Shown in pieces: positions 36,896-45,813 of a DNA stretch of 64,000 nt. Origin of the DNA: Lacimicrobium sp. SS2-24 (GTDB taxonomy: Bacteria > Pseudomonadota > Gammaproteobacteria > Enterobacterales > Alteromonadaceae). A model generated the notes under the pieces. It saw only the letters and a list, made by a program, of their open reading frames with translations, searched no databases and was not told where the DNA came from. Position 1 is the stretch's first letter. Every line of letters begins with the position of its first letter. The DNA is taken from contig NZ_NIWW01000001.1 in assembly GCF_002201535.1 (NCBI RefSeq), positions 606,933 to 670,932 of the forward strand, read 5' to 3'. A program made the position numbers and the translations under genes.

Positions 36896-38758
36896 CTATA
36901 AGGCCCCACTGTTTTGCAGCCGCCAGGTGAGGCCAGAGCCGCGCTGACTGACCGTATCCAGCGCATTATGCAATTGCTGCGTCGGCGCAAACAGGGTCAG
37001 CTCTTTACGTGCCCGGGTGATGCCGGTATACAGCAATTCACGGCTGACAAACTGCCCAGGATTGTCGCCCAGACTGATTATGGCATGCTCATATTCTGAG
37101 CCCTGCGACTTATGAATGGTCATGGCATACACCGGTTGCCAGGCTGGCAGGCGGCTGGTGAGAATGCTTCTTAAGGTGCCCGATTCCTGCTGAAACCAGA
37201 CCTTGAGCAGGCCGTTGTCATCGGGCAGACAAATACCGGTATCGCCGTTAAACAACTGCACCTGATAATCATTCTGGGTGATCATCACCGGCAAGCCTGC
37301 ATACAGCTCCTGCTGCGGTTTAATCCAGTTGCGACGCATCAGGCTCAAGGCTATTTGCCGGTTGAGCGTTTCACTACCCCATTGGCCCTTGCGGGTGGCA
37401 CATAATACCTGTTGCTTACTGAGCTGGGTAAAGGCCTGGCCGATATCCTTTTCTGCCACCGCGGCAAAATAATCCTGCATGCCCCGACAGGCCAGTTCAA
37501 CCAGTTCGCCAGGGCTTGCCTCAGCGTACCAGTTGAGATCGGCATAATCAGAGGACGACAAACAGCGCAGCACCGCTGTCAGATTCCCCAGATTCACCGC
37601 CGATGCCAGCTGACCAATACCACTGTGGAAGTCAAAACGATGGCTCTTACTCAACATTACCAGGTTATCCTGTACAGAACTGACAGGCTGCTGACAAGGT
37701 TCAAGGTCAATACCGGTGATACGGGCAATACGCTGAGCGGTCTGCGCCGTGAATTGTTGTTCGCCCCACACCGGCACACTGGCGCAGATGTCACTGAGTA
37801 CCGAACCCACTTCCACTGACGCCAGTTGCTGACGATCACCCAGCATCACCACACGACAATCCGTCGGCAGGGCGTCGAGTAGCTTTGCCATCAGCGGCAG
37901 ATCTACCATGGATGCCTCATCCAGAATCAGCATATCCAGTGCCAGCGGGTTGTCGCGATGATGACGAAATTGCTTACGGTTAGGAATACTGCCCAACAAC
38001 CGGTGCAAGGTTGATGCCTGGTGAGGCAGACTCTGGCTCATGGATTCTGGTAAACGGCGGCGCGCCTGCTCTATGGATTCGGTGAGGCGGGTCGCCGCCT
38101 TACCTGTTGGCGCCGTCATGGCAATACGCAGCCGTTTCCCCTGCGTCGCTGCCAGCGTCTGTACTAAGGCCATCAAACGGGTCACGGTAGTGGTTTTACC
38201 CGTCCCTGGCCCACCGGTAATAATGCAAAGCGCCTGACTGGCCGCCTGCACCACGGCAATTTGCTGCCAATCGGGCCCCGTTTGTGCAGAATCGCCAAAT
38301 AGCTGTCTGAGTATGGGACCGCAGGCCTCCTCATCCACTTCCAGGGTGCGCGATGCCAGCTCACGGAGCTTATTACACAGTGCCACCTCATAATCCCAGT
38401 AGCGCTGCAAGTACAGCGCCTGATTATCCAGTACCAAGGGCGTATTCGGATGACGTTGTTCGCTGGCCTGAGTCACCGTGCGGCTTTGCTGTAACAGTCC
38501 CAGTAGCTGAGATTCAAACAGCATGGGTAGGGGCTGCTGTAGCTCTGCCACCCACAGATTATAAATCCGGCAGAGTTCATCCACACTCACGCACAAATGC
38601 TGTGCGCCCAGCTGCTGGCTGAGAATACAGGCCACCAGTCCCATCTCTTCACCATGTTCGCTTTCCTGGTCGGCAATAAACAGCCCCAGCGCCGTATCCA
38701 GCGCATCGACAAAGCCCTTTTCCTGCAGAGGTTGCAGATAATGCCCGGCGCTTAACAT
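36896..38758 (-). CDS. recD: Exodeoxyribonuclease V alpha subunit RecD
   Basis: SF1 5'-3' helicase subunit of RecBCD. The 620-aa protein has Walker A ITGGPGTGKTTTVTRLM (about 178-194) and DMLILDEASMVDLPLMAKLL (about 280-299), then VVMLGDRQQLASVEVGSVL. The C-terminal motif AMTIHKSQGSEYEHAIISL and TGITRARKELTLFAP are clear. It overlaps recB by 7 bp and is the last gene of recC-recB-recD. Confidence 0.95.
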   Translation of the reverse strand: MLSAGHYLQPLQEKGFVDALDTALGLFIADQESEHGEEMGLVACILSQQLGAQHLCVSVDELCRIYNLWVAELQQPLPMLFESQLLGLLQQSRTVTQASEQRHPNTPLVLDNQALYLQRYWDYEVALCNKLRELASRTLEVDEEACGPILRQLFGDSAQTGPDWQQIAVVQAASQALCIITGGPGTGKTTTVTRLMALVQTLAATQGKRLRIAMTAPTGKAATRLTESIEQARRRLPESMSQSLPHQASTLHRLLGSIPNRKQFRHHRDNPLALDMLILDEASMVDLPLMAKLLDALPTDCRVVMLGDRQQLASVEVGSVLSDICASVPVWGEQQFTAQTAQRIARITGIDLEPCQQPVSSVQDNLVMLSKSHRFDFHSGIGQLASAVNLGNLTAVLRCLSSSDYADLNWYAEASPGELVELACRGMQDYFAAVAEKDIGQAFTQLSKQQVLCATRKGQWGSETLNRQIALSLMRRNWIKPQQELYAGLPVMITQNDYQVQLFNGDTGICLPDDNGLLKVWFQQESGTLRSILTSRLPAWQPVYAMTIHKSQGSEYEHAIISLGDNPGQFVSRELLYTGITRARKELTLFAPTQQLHNALDTVSQRGSGLTWRLQNSGAL

Positions 38759-41700
38759 AGTTCCAGTTGCTCCATCTGATTATCATCCCGGCTGTGGCCC
38801 CTGAACAGCTTATCCAGCGCCATGATCAGTTCCTTCTGCGGTCGGGTGAAATAACAGCCACTGTCTATTTGCTCCGCCGTCATGCCGCGTAAGAACAAGT
38901 AGCAGGCACCACCCACATGGCGATCATAGTCATAATCCTCCAGGCGGCTTTGTAGCCAGCGATGCAGGGCCAGAGAGTACAGAATCGCCTGCAGTTCATA
39001 ATCATGCTCCTGCATGGCTCGGCCCATTGCCTCGGTGTTGTAATCGGCAAAGCTGTCACCCAGATGATTGGACTTATAGTCGGCCACGTAAACCTTGCCC
39101 TGATACATAAAAATCAGATCCACATAGCCTTTGAGGGCACCGTTTAAGGTCTCAAAATCATAATGGGCGTTCAGATCGGAGCGATAACGGTTAAGTACGG
39201 CATTAAAAGCACTGGCCTTGATCTGATTCACCGGCAAATGAAATTCCATTTCCGCCAGCAACTGCTCAAGGTTATTCAGGCACAAACCTGCCTCAACAAA
39301 GGGGGTTTGCATTGCATCAGATAACCAACTGCTCACCACCGGCCACCAGCGCGATTCAATCCCGTAACGCATGGCCTGCGCCTCAACCAGCTCTGCCAGT
39401 GGCGGGCTGTCGGGTTGCAAGGCATGTTCGAGTACATCATGTAAAAACGAACCAGGCCGCGCACCGCGGGGAAAGCTAAACCTGTTGTCCTGCTCAGAAT
39501 GCATTTCCGGCAGCGGTGGCATCACAGTGATTGGCGCCTCGTCATAGCCAGGGGCCGGTAATTTATCCTGCTGCTGGCTGATGGCTGAATAACTGGTCAG
39601 GCGCCAGCGCTGATAATGGCTGTTACCCGCCACCGCACAGCTCAGTTGCTGCTCCTGTTGATTTGCCTGTCGGTTAAGGCTGACTGGCGACGAGGGTTCA
39701 ATCAGCCGGTACTGAATATTTACCCCATCGGCCAGCGCGTCGAGCTTATCGGCCAGGATCGTACTATGCAGATTCTCTGTACCGCCGATAACCAGGTTAC
39801 CCAGCGCCGTCTGCAGCAGCCCTGATGCCTTAGTATTGCCGCCGGTGTTGGGGTGCCAGACACCAAGGCTGCAATAATGCTCAGCCCGGGTCAGTGCCAC
39901 ATAAAACAAGCGAATATCCTCGGCTAAACGCTCATAGGCAGCCCGTTCAAGGGCACTGTCGGCATTGGTGAAATCCACCCGCAACCGGTTTTCATCGTCA
40001 TGATACAAGGCCTCTTTGGTGGCACTGTACTTACAGGCAAAAGGAATAAACACCAGCGGATATTCGAGCCCTTTAGAGGCATGCATGGTCACTATCTGCA
40101 CCAGTTTATCATCGGTTTCCAGACGCAACTGCTGGGCTTCATGATTATCATCGGGCTCCAGCAGGATCTGGTGGTACCAGCGCAATAACTGGCTTTCGCC
40201 CCTGTGCTGCTGTTCCTGCTGTTGCAACAATTCAAGCAAATGGCGCAGGTCGGTCAGCTGGCGCATGCCATCTTCGAAGCGGCGCATCAGCGATACCTGG
40301 ATCTCCAGGCTATCCAGCATCTGAGCCAGGGCGCTGGCTATCCCCTGGCGCTGCCACAGCTTTTGCCAATGGAAAAACTGCCAGAGCAGATCCTGCCAGC
40401 GCAGTTCATCTAAAAGCCATTGTTCAAACTGAGCGGCATCCAGACCCACCATTTCAGTGAGCATGGCGGCCTTGACCAGACGCTCATCGGCGGGGTTGTG
40501 TATGGCCTTAAGCAGAATGTAGAGGTCGCGGGCCAGCTGTGTACTGAACACACTGCGGCGCACTAAAAACACGCTGTCGATATTGGCCTTGCGCAGGCCG
40601 GTGCGGATCATATCCGCTTCAATTTTATCCCGCACCAGTACCGCACAGTCGCCAGGCTGCAGCGGCCGCTGCTGATCTTTCGCCTGGATCACTGCTTCCC
40701 CCTGCTCCGCCAGTTGCAGCAGGCCGGCAATCTGATTCACACAATCCTGCACCAGAGGGGATTGCACCACAGATAAGGCTTTGGGATCTTCGGTAGCCAG
40801 ATAATTAAAGCAGATACCGGCCCGTGGCTGGCCCTGAACCAGTAAACGGGCTTGTTTGTCAGCCGCTTTAACCGGCATAAAGGGAATATCGCGGTTAAAT
40901 AAGAAGCCGTCGCGGCTTTGCGCGAAAAGATGATTAACCCCCTCTACCAGTTCATGGCGTGAGCGCCAGTTGGTGTCCAGGGTAAAACGGCGCTGCTCAT
41001 CCACCAGGCGCTTGGCCTGAATATAGGTAAAGATATCGGCGCCACGAAAAGCATAAATCGCCTGTTTGGGGTCGCCAATCATGATCAGGCAGTGCTGGCC
41101 CTGTGGCGGATACAGGGTCGAGAAAATCTCAAACTGGGTAGCGTCGGTATCCTGAAATTCATCAATCAGTGCCGCCGGATACTGATTACGTATGGCACTA
41201 GCCAGATCAGCACCCTGTCTGCTGCCAAGGGCCCTCTGCAGATGGCGGAGCAGATCATCGGGGCTGAGCTGATTAGCCTGATCTTTGTTATTACTTAGCC
41301 GCTGGCGCACCTCGGCCAGCGCCTTAAGGCTGAGACTCACCTGCAGGGCCTGGCGTAACTCGCCTTCCAGCTTATGCAACAACTCAAAAGGGCCGAAATT
41401 CAGATGGGATAAATCTTTGCTGGTTTTAGTCGCTGCACTTTGTACCTTATGAGGGAAAAGCACCTGCCAGCCATCCTTGTGGCCACTGAAAAATACCTCT
41501 TCAGAGCGGAAAAAATCATCCAGGCGGTAAATCACCTCGCCTTTACCTAACAGTGTATTTTTCTTTAAGCCGGCCTGTAATAACTGCTCGGCCACCTGCT
41601 CTTGCAGCCACCAGTCACGGGTTTGCTGCAGGCACTGTCGATAGCGGCAAAACAGTTGCTGAGGATCCTCATCGGGCTCCTCCGCCTGGACCGACTGACT

Positions 41701-42276
41701 TAACAGCGGTCGCAGTTTTTGCTGCAGGGCAGCAGGCTCGCCCCAGAACGACAACACCAGTTCCAGCAACGGCGCCGGTAACGGGGCAATTTCACTGCGC
41801 CAGAAGTCCTTTACCGCCAGATTCAAATGTTCAGATTCATCCAGGATCAGCTCCTGCTGATAACGTTCGCCGCTTTCAAAGGCATGTTGTACCAGCGCCC
41901 GCTGACAGAAACTGTGAATGGTGAAAATGGCCGCCTCATCCATCTGCCGGCTGGCAAGCTGCAGGCGCTGGAAGGCCTGCTGAGGTTCCTCAACCTCATC
42001 GATCAGACGCTGAATTAAGCTGTCATCACTTTTACCGGCATAAAAATCCACACTACAGCGATGGATCAGGCTGCGAATACGGTGCTTCAGTTCGGCGGTG
42101 GCAGCATTGGTAAAGGTTACCACCAGAATCTGATCCACCTTTAAGGGTGCGCACTGATGACCAATCAACAAACGCAGGTACAGGTGTACGATGGTAAAGG
42201 TTTTACCTGTGCCCGCGCTGGCCTCGATCAGGGACTGACCGGATAAGGGAAAGCCGGATAAATCCAGTGGCTTCAT
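38752..42276 (-). CDS. recB: Exodeoxyribonuclease V beta subunit RecB
   Basis: SF1 3'-5' helicase and nuclease subunit of RecBCD. The 1174-aa protein has Walker A IEASAGTGKTFTIVHLYL (about 17-34), VVTFTNAATAELKHRIR, LIDEFQDTDATQFEIF (Walker B) and VTMHASKGLEYPLVFIPF. The C-terminal nuclease domain has LKGYVDLIFMYQGKVYVADY followed by KSNHLG, so the catalytic D-x-K (DYK) and upstream Asp are intact. It overlaps recC by 4 bp and recD by 7 bp. Confidence 0.95.
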   Translation of the reverse strand: MKPLDLSGFPLSGQSLIEASAGTGKTFTIVHLYLRLLIGHQCAPLKVDQILVVTFTNAATAELKHRIRSLIHRCSVDFYAGKSDDSLIQRLIDEVEEPQQAFQRLQLASRQMDEAAIFTIHSFCQRALVQHAFESGERYQQELILDESEHLNLAVKDFWRSEIAPLPAPLLELVLSFWGEPAALQQKLRPLLSQSVQAEEPDEDPQQLFCRYRQCLQQTRDWWLQEQVAEQLLQAGLKKNTLLGKGEVIYRLDDFFRSEEVFFSGHKDGWQVLFPHKVQSAATKTSKDLSHLNFGPFELLHKLEGELRQALQVSLSLKALAEVRQRLSNNKDQANQLSPDDLLRHLQRALGSRQGADLASAIRNQYPAALIDEFQDTDATQFEIFSTLYPPQGQHCLIMIGDPKQAIYAFRGADIFTYIQAKRLVDEQRRFTLDTNWRSRHELVEGVNHLFAQSRDGFLFNRDIPFMPVKAADKQARLLVQGQPRAGICFNYLATEDPKALSVVQSPLVQDCVNQIAGLLQLAEQGEAVIQAKDQQRPLQPGDCAVLVRDKIEADMIRTGLRKANIDSVFLVRRSVFSTQLARDLYILLKAIHNPADERLVKAAMLTEMVGLDAAQFEQWLLDELRWQDLLWQFFHWQKLWQRQGIASALAQMLDSLEIQVSLMRRFEDGMRQLTDLRHLLELLQQQEQQHRGESQLLRWYHQILLEPDDNHEAQQLRLETDDKLVQIVTMHASKGLEYPLVFIPFACKYSATKEALYHDDENRLRVDFTNADSALERAAYERLAEDIRLFYVALTRAEHYCSLGVWHPNTGGNTKASGLLQTALGNLVIGGTENLHSTILADKLDALADGVNIQYRLIEPSSPVSLNRQANQQEQQLSCAVAGNSHYQRWRLTSYSAISQQQDKLPAPGYDEAPITVMPPLPEMHSEQDNRFSFPRGARPGSFLHDVLEHALQPDSPPLAELVEAQAMRYGIESRWWPVVSSWLSDAMQTPFVEAGLCLNNLEQLLAEMEFHLPVNQIKASAFNAVLNRYRSDLNAHYDFETLNGALKGYVDLIFMYQGKVYVADYKSNHLGDSFADYNTEAMGRAMQEHDYELQAILYSLALHRWLQSRLEDYDYDRHVGGACYLFLRGMTAEQIDSGCYFTRPQKELIMALDKLFRGHSRDDNQMEQLELC

Positions 42277-45200
42277 GCTTCACTCCCTGCATATAAGGGC
42301 CCGACCAGCCGTTCACTGATATCGGCAAATTCATCGAAAATCGCCTCAAGATCGGGCCAGATACGTGCAATATGCTGCTCCTGCCCTTCTCCGGGCTGAA
42401 AGTCATTGCCCAGATAGGCCTTCAGGGTTTTATCCTTATCACCGGTTTTAAGCCAGCACCAGGCACTGGCAATCAGCAGGGGTAAGGGCCTGCTGTGGCC
42501 ACTGCGCCAGGCCGCCACAAACTGCTGTAAATATTCCTCCGCCTGCTGCGGCTGTGGTGCGGCTACCACAAATGGGTCTGATTCGGTGCCGACAAATACC
42601 GCCTGAGTAACCGGCTGTTGCTGAGCCCTGAGCAACAGTAAACGCAGCCACAGATCGAGTTTATCCTGCTCGCGCACCTTACCGGAGCGCCACAGCACTA
42701 ACTGATCCTGATACAGATGATCCTGCACGCCCTGTAATAACAAGCCGTCAATCTCCAGCTCCAGCAATACCCTGCGCGGGCTGTACTCTCGCCGAAAAAC
42801 GGCCAGTCGCTGGTTCAGCGCCTCGCTGTCCTGTCGGACCTGATTAAAGGTCAGCCCGGCACTGTTACCCACTGGCAACACGCCCTCGGCACGCATCTCC
42901 ACAAAACAGCCCTGCATGTCTTCGGCTTCTACCAGTCTCTGGCGCAACTGATACCGGCTCAGGCCGTCAAGCGCAAAAGGCTCTTCATCTTCAAGCTGCT
43001 GTTCCAGTGAGGCGAAACGGGCCTGCCAGCGCAACTGAAAAAAGCCCAGCGCCGGATTGCGGAAAAATTTCAGCCACTCTTCTGTGCTCACCTGAGACTG
43101 TGGCTCCACAGACTGCAAGGAGGTGAAAAAGGGTTGTGGCGCTGCTGGCTGGCCCAGCAATCTGGCCAGATTCAGGCTCTGAGGGTCATAGCTGCGGCCA
43201 GGATCCTGACTGAAATACTGCGGATGAAAAGGCTGTAAATGGGCCTGCTGATGTAGTCGCTCGCGCACAGAACTGCCCTCTTCGGCTGCATACACCTGCT
43301 CACAGTAATCCAGTAATTCTTCCACCAGCACACTGGGCACCTGCACGCTGTTGTCCCGCTGGCTACGGCCCAGATAACTGATATACACCGCATCGCGCGC
43401 CGACAGCAGGGCTTCAAGAAACAAATAGCGGTCATCCAGACGCCGGGAACGATCCCCTTTGCGCTGAGGCGTCAGGCCCATTAAATCAAAGCCCATGGGT
43501 ATAATCTGGCGGGGATAGTCGCTGTCGTTCATGCCCAACAGGCACACCCGCTTAAATGGAATACTGCGCATGGGCATCAGGGTACAGAAATTCACCGCCC
43601 CGGCCAGAAAGCGCTGGCCCACACCGCTTTCCTGTAATTGTTGCTCCAGCGCCTGGCAGAACACCCGCTGTTCAATCTCGCCATCATACTGGTGCTGATG
43701 CCGGGCCAGACTTTCCAGCGCCTGACGCAGCCTGAGCAGATAGGGCTCTTCGTCTTCTTCTGCGGCGTAGATGTTTTGCAGATGCTGATCCAGCCAGGCG
43801 ACTTTGTCTTTGAGGGCGCGCGGATATTGGCAAAACTCCAGCCACAGCCCCAGCTCGCGCAGAAAGTCCAGCAGTTTGGCCAGTATGCGGCTGTCCTGAC
43901 CTTCCATATCGGTATAGGGCGCAATCAGGCCGCTGATCGCCGCTTCTGCGTAGGTCTCTGAAGAAGCACCTGGTGCTGGTTTTCTCTGATAAAGGGGGGC
44001 CGACATGGCATAACCACTGATCAGCCGGGTTAACCCGTGTAACCAGCTGTTCTGCCCGTCCTGCGGCAATTGCCAGCGGCTTTTATCCTCTGCATCCAGG
44101 CCCCAGCGTATGCCTGCATCGGCCAGCCAGAATCTGAGCTGTTCAAACTCAGCCTGCGTCAGAGCGAAGCGGCGCATCACCGCCGGCACCTCAAGAATAT
44201 CGAGGATTTCGGTCAGTGACAGGCGTTTAAGCTGCAGGCGCATCAGATTGGAGAAACTGATTAAAAGCGGTGATTCCTGCATAGCGCCGCGATCGGATAT
44301 GGCAAAAGGAATGGCCCGCTCGCCCTTATGGCCACCGAACACACCGGGGATCAGTGGTGCATAGTCGCTGACATCCGGCATCATCACAATCACATCACCC
44401 GGATGGGCATCCGGGTTGCGCGCAAAGTAATCCAGCAGGCTGTCCTGCAGCACTTCAAGCTCTCTGAGCCGGGAATGACAGCTGACCACCTGCAGGCTGT
44501 TGTCGCTGCCCTTAAGCTCAACTTTGGGATAGACAGAAGGCTGGACAAGCTCATCAGCCGCTAAAGGCTCGGCGCTGCCCCGGTGCGTCAGCTCAAGCAC
44601 CTCATCCTGTAAGTGCAGCAATAAGGTATCAGGTACCTGCTGAACGAACAGATCCTGCTGTTGTGGTTCAAGCTGCAACAGTAAATCGAGAAAATCCTGG
44701 CCCTGCTTGCCCCAGGAGGCCAAAAGCGGGTTGCCCACATCAAGGTAATCGCTATCTGTGTTCTGTTGCTCCAGTGCCGCAAGCTGGCTTCCGGCATGGC
44801 CCTTCTGATCAATAATATCGCCCCAGTAATGGCAACTGGGATTGAGCCAATAAAGGTAAACCGGAATTTGCTGCGCGATGGCCTGTAGTACCTGCAACTG
44901 CTGGGGCGGCAAGGCCGAGATCCCGAACACCATCAATTGTGAGGGTAGTTTCTGTCTGCAATCCTGCTCTTTGAGTTTATCCAGCAGCGCCTGATGCAGA
45001 TTGGCACGATGCCAGGGCGATTCACCCAGTGTCTCGCTGTACGCAATGAGCTCCCGCCACAGTGCGCTCTGCCAGGCATGTTTATGCATATCAGCCGTAA
45101 TAACGGCGTCATCACCCTGCTCCCAGGCCAGGATCCAGTCGGGCCGGTATACCAGATACTGGTCAAATAAATCCGCTACTTTTTGTGCCAGCTGAAACTG

Positions 45201-45572
45201 CTTTAATTCACCGTCACCTGCCAGATAATCAGCCACTGGCGCAAACACGTCCTGCGAGCAAAGTTGCGGCAACAGCGCCATCAGCTTCCAGGTCATATTG
45301 TCTTTGGTAAAGGCCGAGGATTCGGGAATATCTGGTAACAGCTGGCGGTATAACTGCCAAATATAGCTTGAGGGTAACGGAAAGGTGAGATTAGCGGCAA
45401 TACCGGTGTGCTCTGCCACCTGTAATTTGAGCCACTGCGCCATACCCGGGCTTTGCACCCAGATAACCTGCGATTGAAATAGGGCCTGCGCGTCATGGGT
45501 TTTGGATGACAGGGTCTGACATAGCTGCGATGCCAGAATCTCCATTTTGTTGGACTGAACCAAATACAGCAA
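42273..45572 (-). CDS. recC: Exodeoxyribonuclease V gamma subunit RecC
   Basis: Chi-recognition and scaffold subunit of RecBCD, about 1099 aa. Diagnostic segments are VWVQSPGMAQWLKLQ-like (IWVQSPGMAQWLKLQVAEHT), TGIAANLTFPLPSSYIWQLY and CLLGMNDSDYPRQIIPMGFD. I place the start at TTG 45572, giving MLYLVQSNKMEIL, which matches the E. coli RecC opening MLRVYHSNRLDVL. GGAGG lies 8 nt upstream of that TTG. An in-frame start at 45605 would add 11 residues with no family match. The E. coli ptrA gene normally between recC and recB is absent. Confidence 0.94.
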   Translation of the reverse strand: MLYLVQSNKMEILASQLCQTLSSKTHDAQALFQSQVIWVQSPGMAQWLKLQVAEHTGIAANLTFPLPSSYIWQLYRQLLPDIPESSAFTKDNMTWKLMALLPQLCSQDVFAPVADYLAGDGELKQFQLAQKVADLFDQYLVYRPDWILAWEQGDDAVITADMHKHAWQSALWRELIAYSETLGESPWHRANLHQALLDKLKEQDCRQKLPSQLMVFGISALPPQQLQVLQAIAQQIPVYLYWLNPSCHYWGDIIDQKGHAGSQLAALEQQNTDSDYLDVGNPLLASWGKQGQDFLDLLLQLEPQQQDLFVQQVPDTLLLHLQDEVLELTHRGSAEPLAADELVQPSVYPKVELKGSDNSLQVVSCHSRLRELEVLQDSLLDYFARNPDAHPGDVIVMMPDVSDYAPLIPGVFGGHKGERAIPFAISDRGAMQESPLLISFSNLMRLQLKRLSLTEILDILEVPAVMRRFALTQAEFEQLRFWLADAGIRWGLDAEDKSRWQLPQDGQNSWLHGLTRLISGYAMSAPLYQRKPAPGASSETYAEAAISGLIAPYTDMEGQDSRILAKLLDFLRELGLWLEFCQYPRALKDKVAWLDQHLQNIYAAEEDEEPYLLRLRQALESLARHQHQYDGEIEQRVFCQALEQQLQESGVGQRFLAGAVNFCTLMPMRSIPFKRVCLLGMNDSDYPRQIIPMGFDLMGLTPQRKGDRSRRLDDRYLFLEALLSARDAVYISYLGRSQRDNSVQVPSVLVEELLDYCEQVYAAEEGSSVRERLHQQAHLQPFHPQYFSQDPGRSYDPQSLNLARLLGQPAAPQPFFTSLQSVEPQSQVSTEEWLKFFRNPALGFFQLRWQARFASLEQQLEDEEPFALDGLSRYQLRQRLVEAEDMQGCFVEMRAEGVLPVGNSAGLTFNQVRQDSEALNQRLAVFRREYSPRRVLLELEIDGLLLQGVQDHLYQDQLVLWRSGKVREQDKLDLWLRLLLLRAQQQPVTQAVFVGTESDPFVVAAPQPQQAEEYLQQFVAAWRSGHSRPLPLLIASAWCWLKTGDKDKTLKAYLGNDFQPGEGQEQHIARIWPDLEAIFDEFADISERLVGPLYAGSEA

Positions 45573-45623
45573 TGCCACCGCCTCCAAACTGCCTGTGATA
45601 AGCACATGACGTCATATTGTCAC

Positions 45624-45642
45624 TTAAGATGAATAATCTTAA
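45624..45642. promoter_or_regulatory. Palindrome upstream of recC
   Basis: A perfect inverted repeat TTAAGAT-gaata-ATCTTAA lies about 52 bp before the recC TTG, in the 241-bp spacer between divergent recC and the P-type ATPase. It could be an operator or a transcript hairpin. No known regulator site is recognised. The rest of the spacer also holds a short GGAGA/TCTCC hairpin at about 45707-45720. Confidence 0.3.
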
Positions 45643-45813
45643 CAACCTGATCCGCAAGTGGCGATAATTAATGTCATTGAGGTCTTTTTGAGTTTGCGTG
45701 GCAAAGGAGAGTTTCTCCTTACCACGAGTGAAAATAATGACCCGGATCAGCGCAGATACCACACAACTCCGATACACTGGACAAAGCCTTGATAACGGAT
45801 CGGATTCAGCTAT

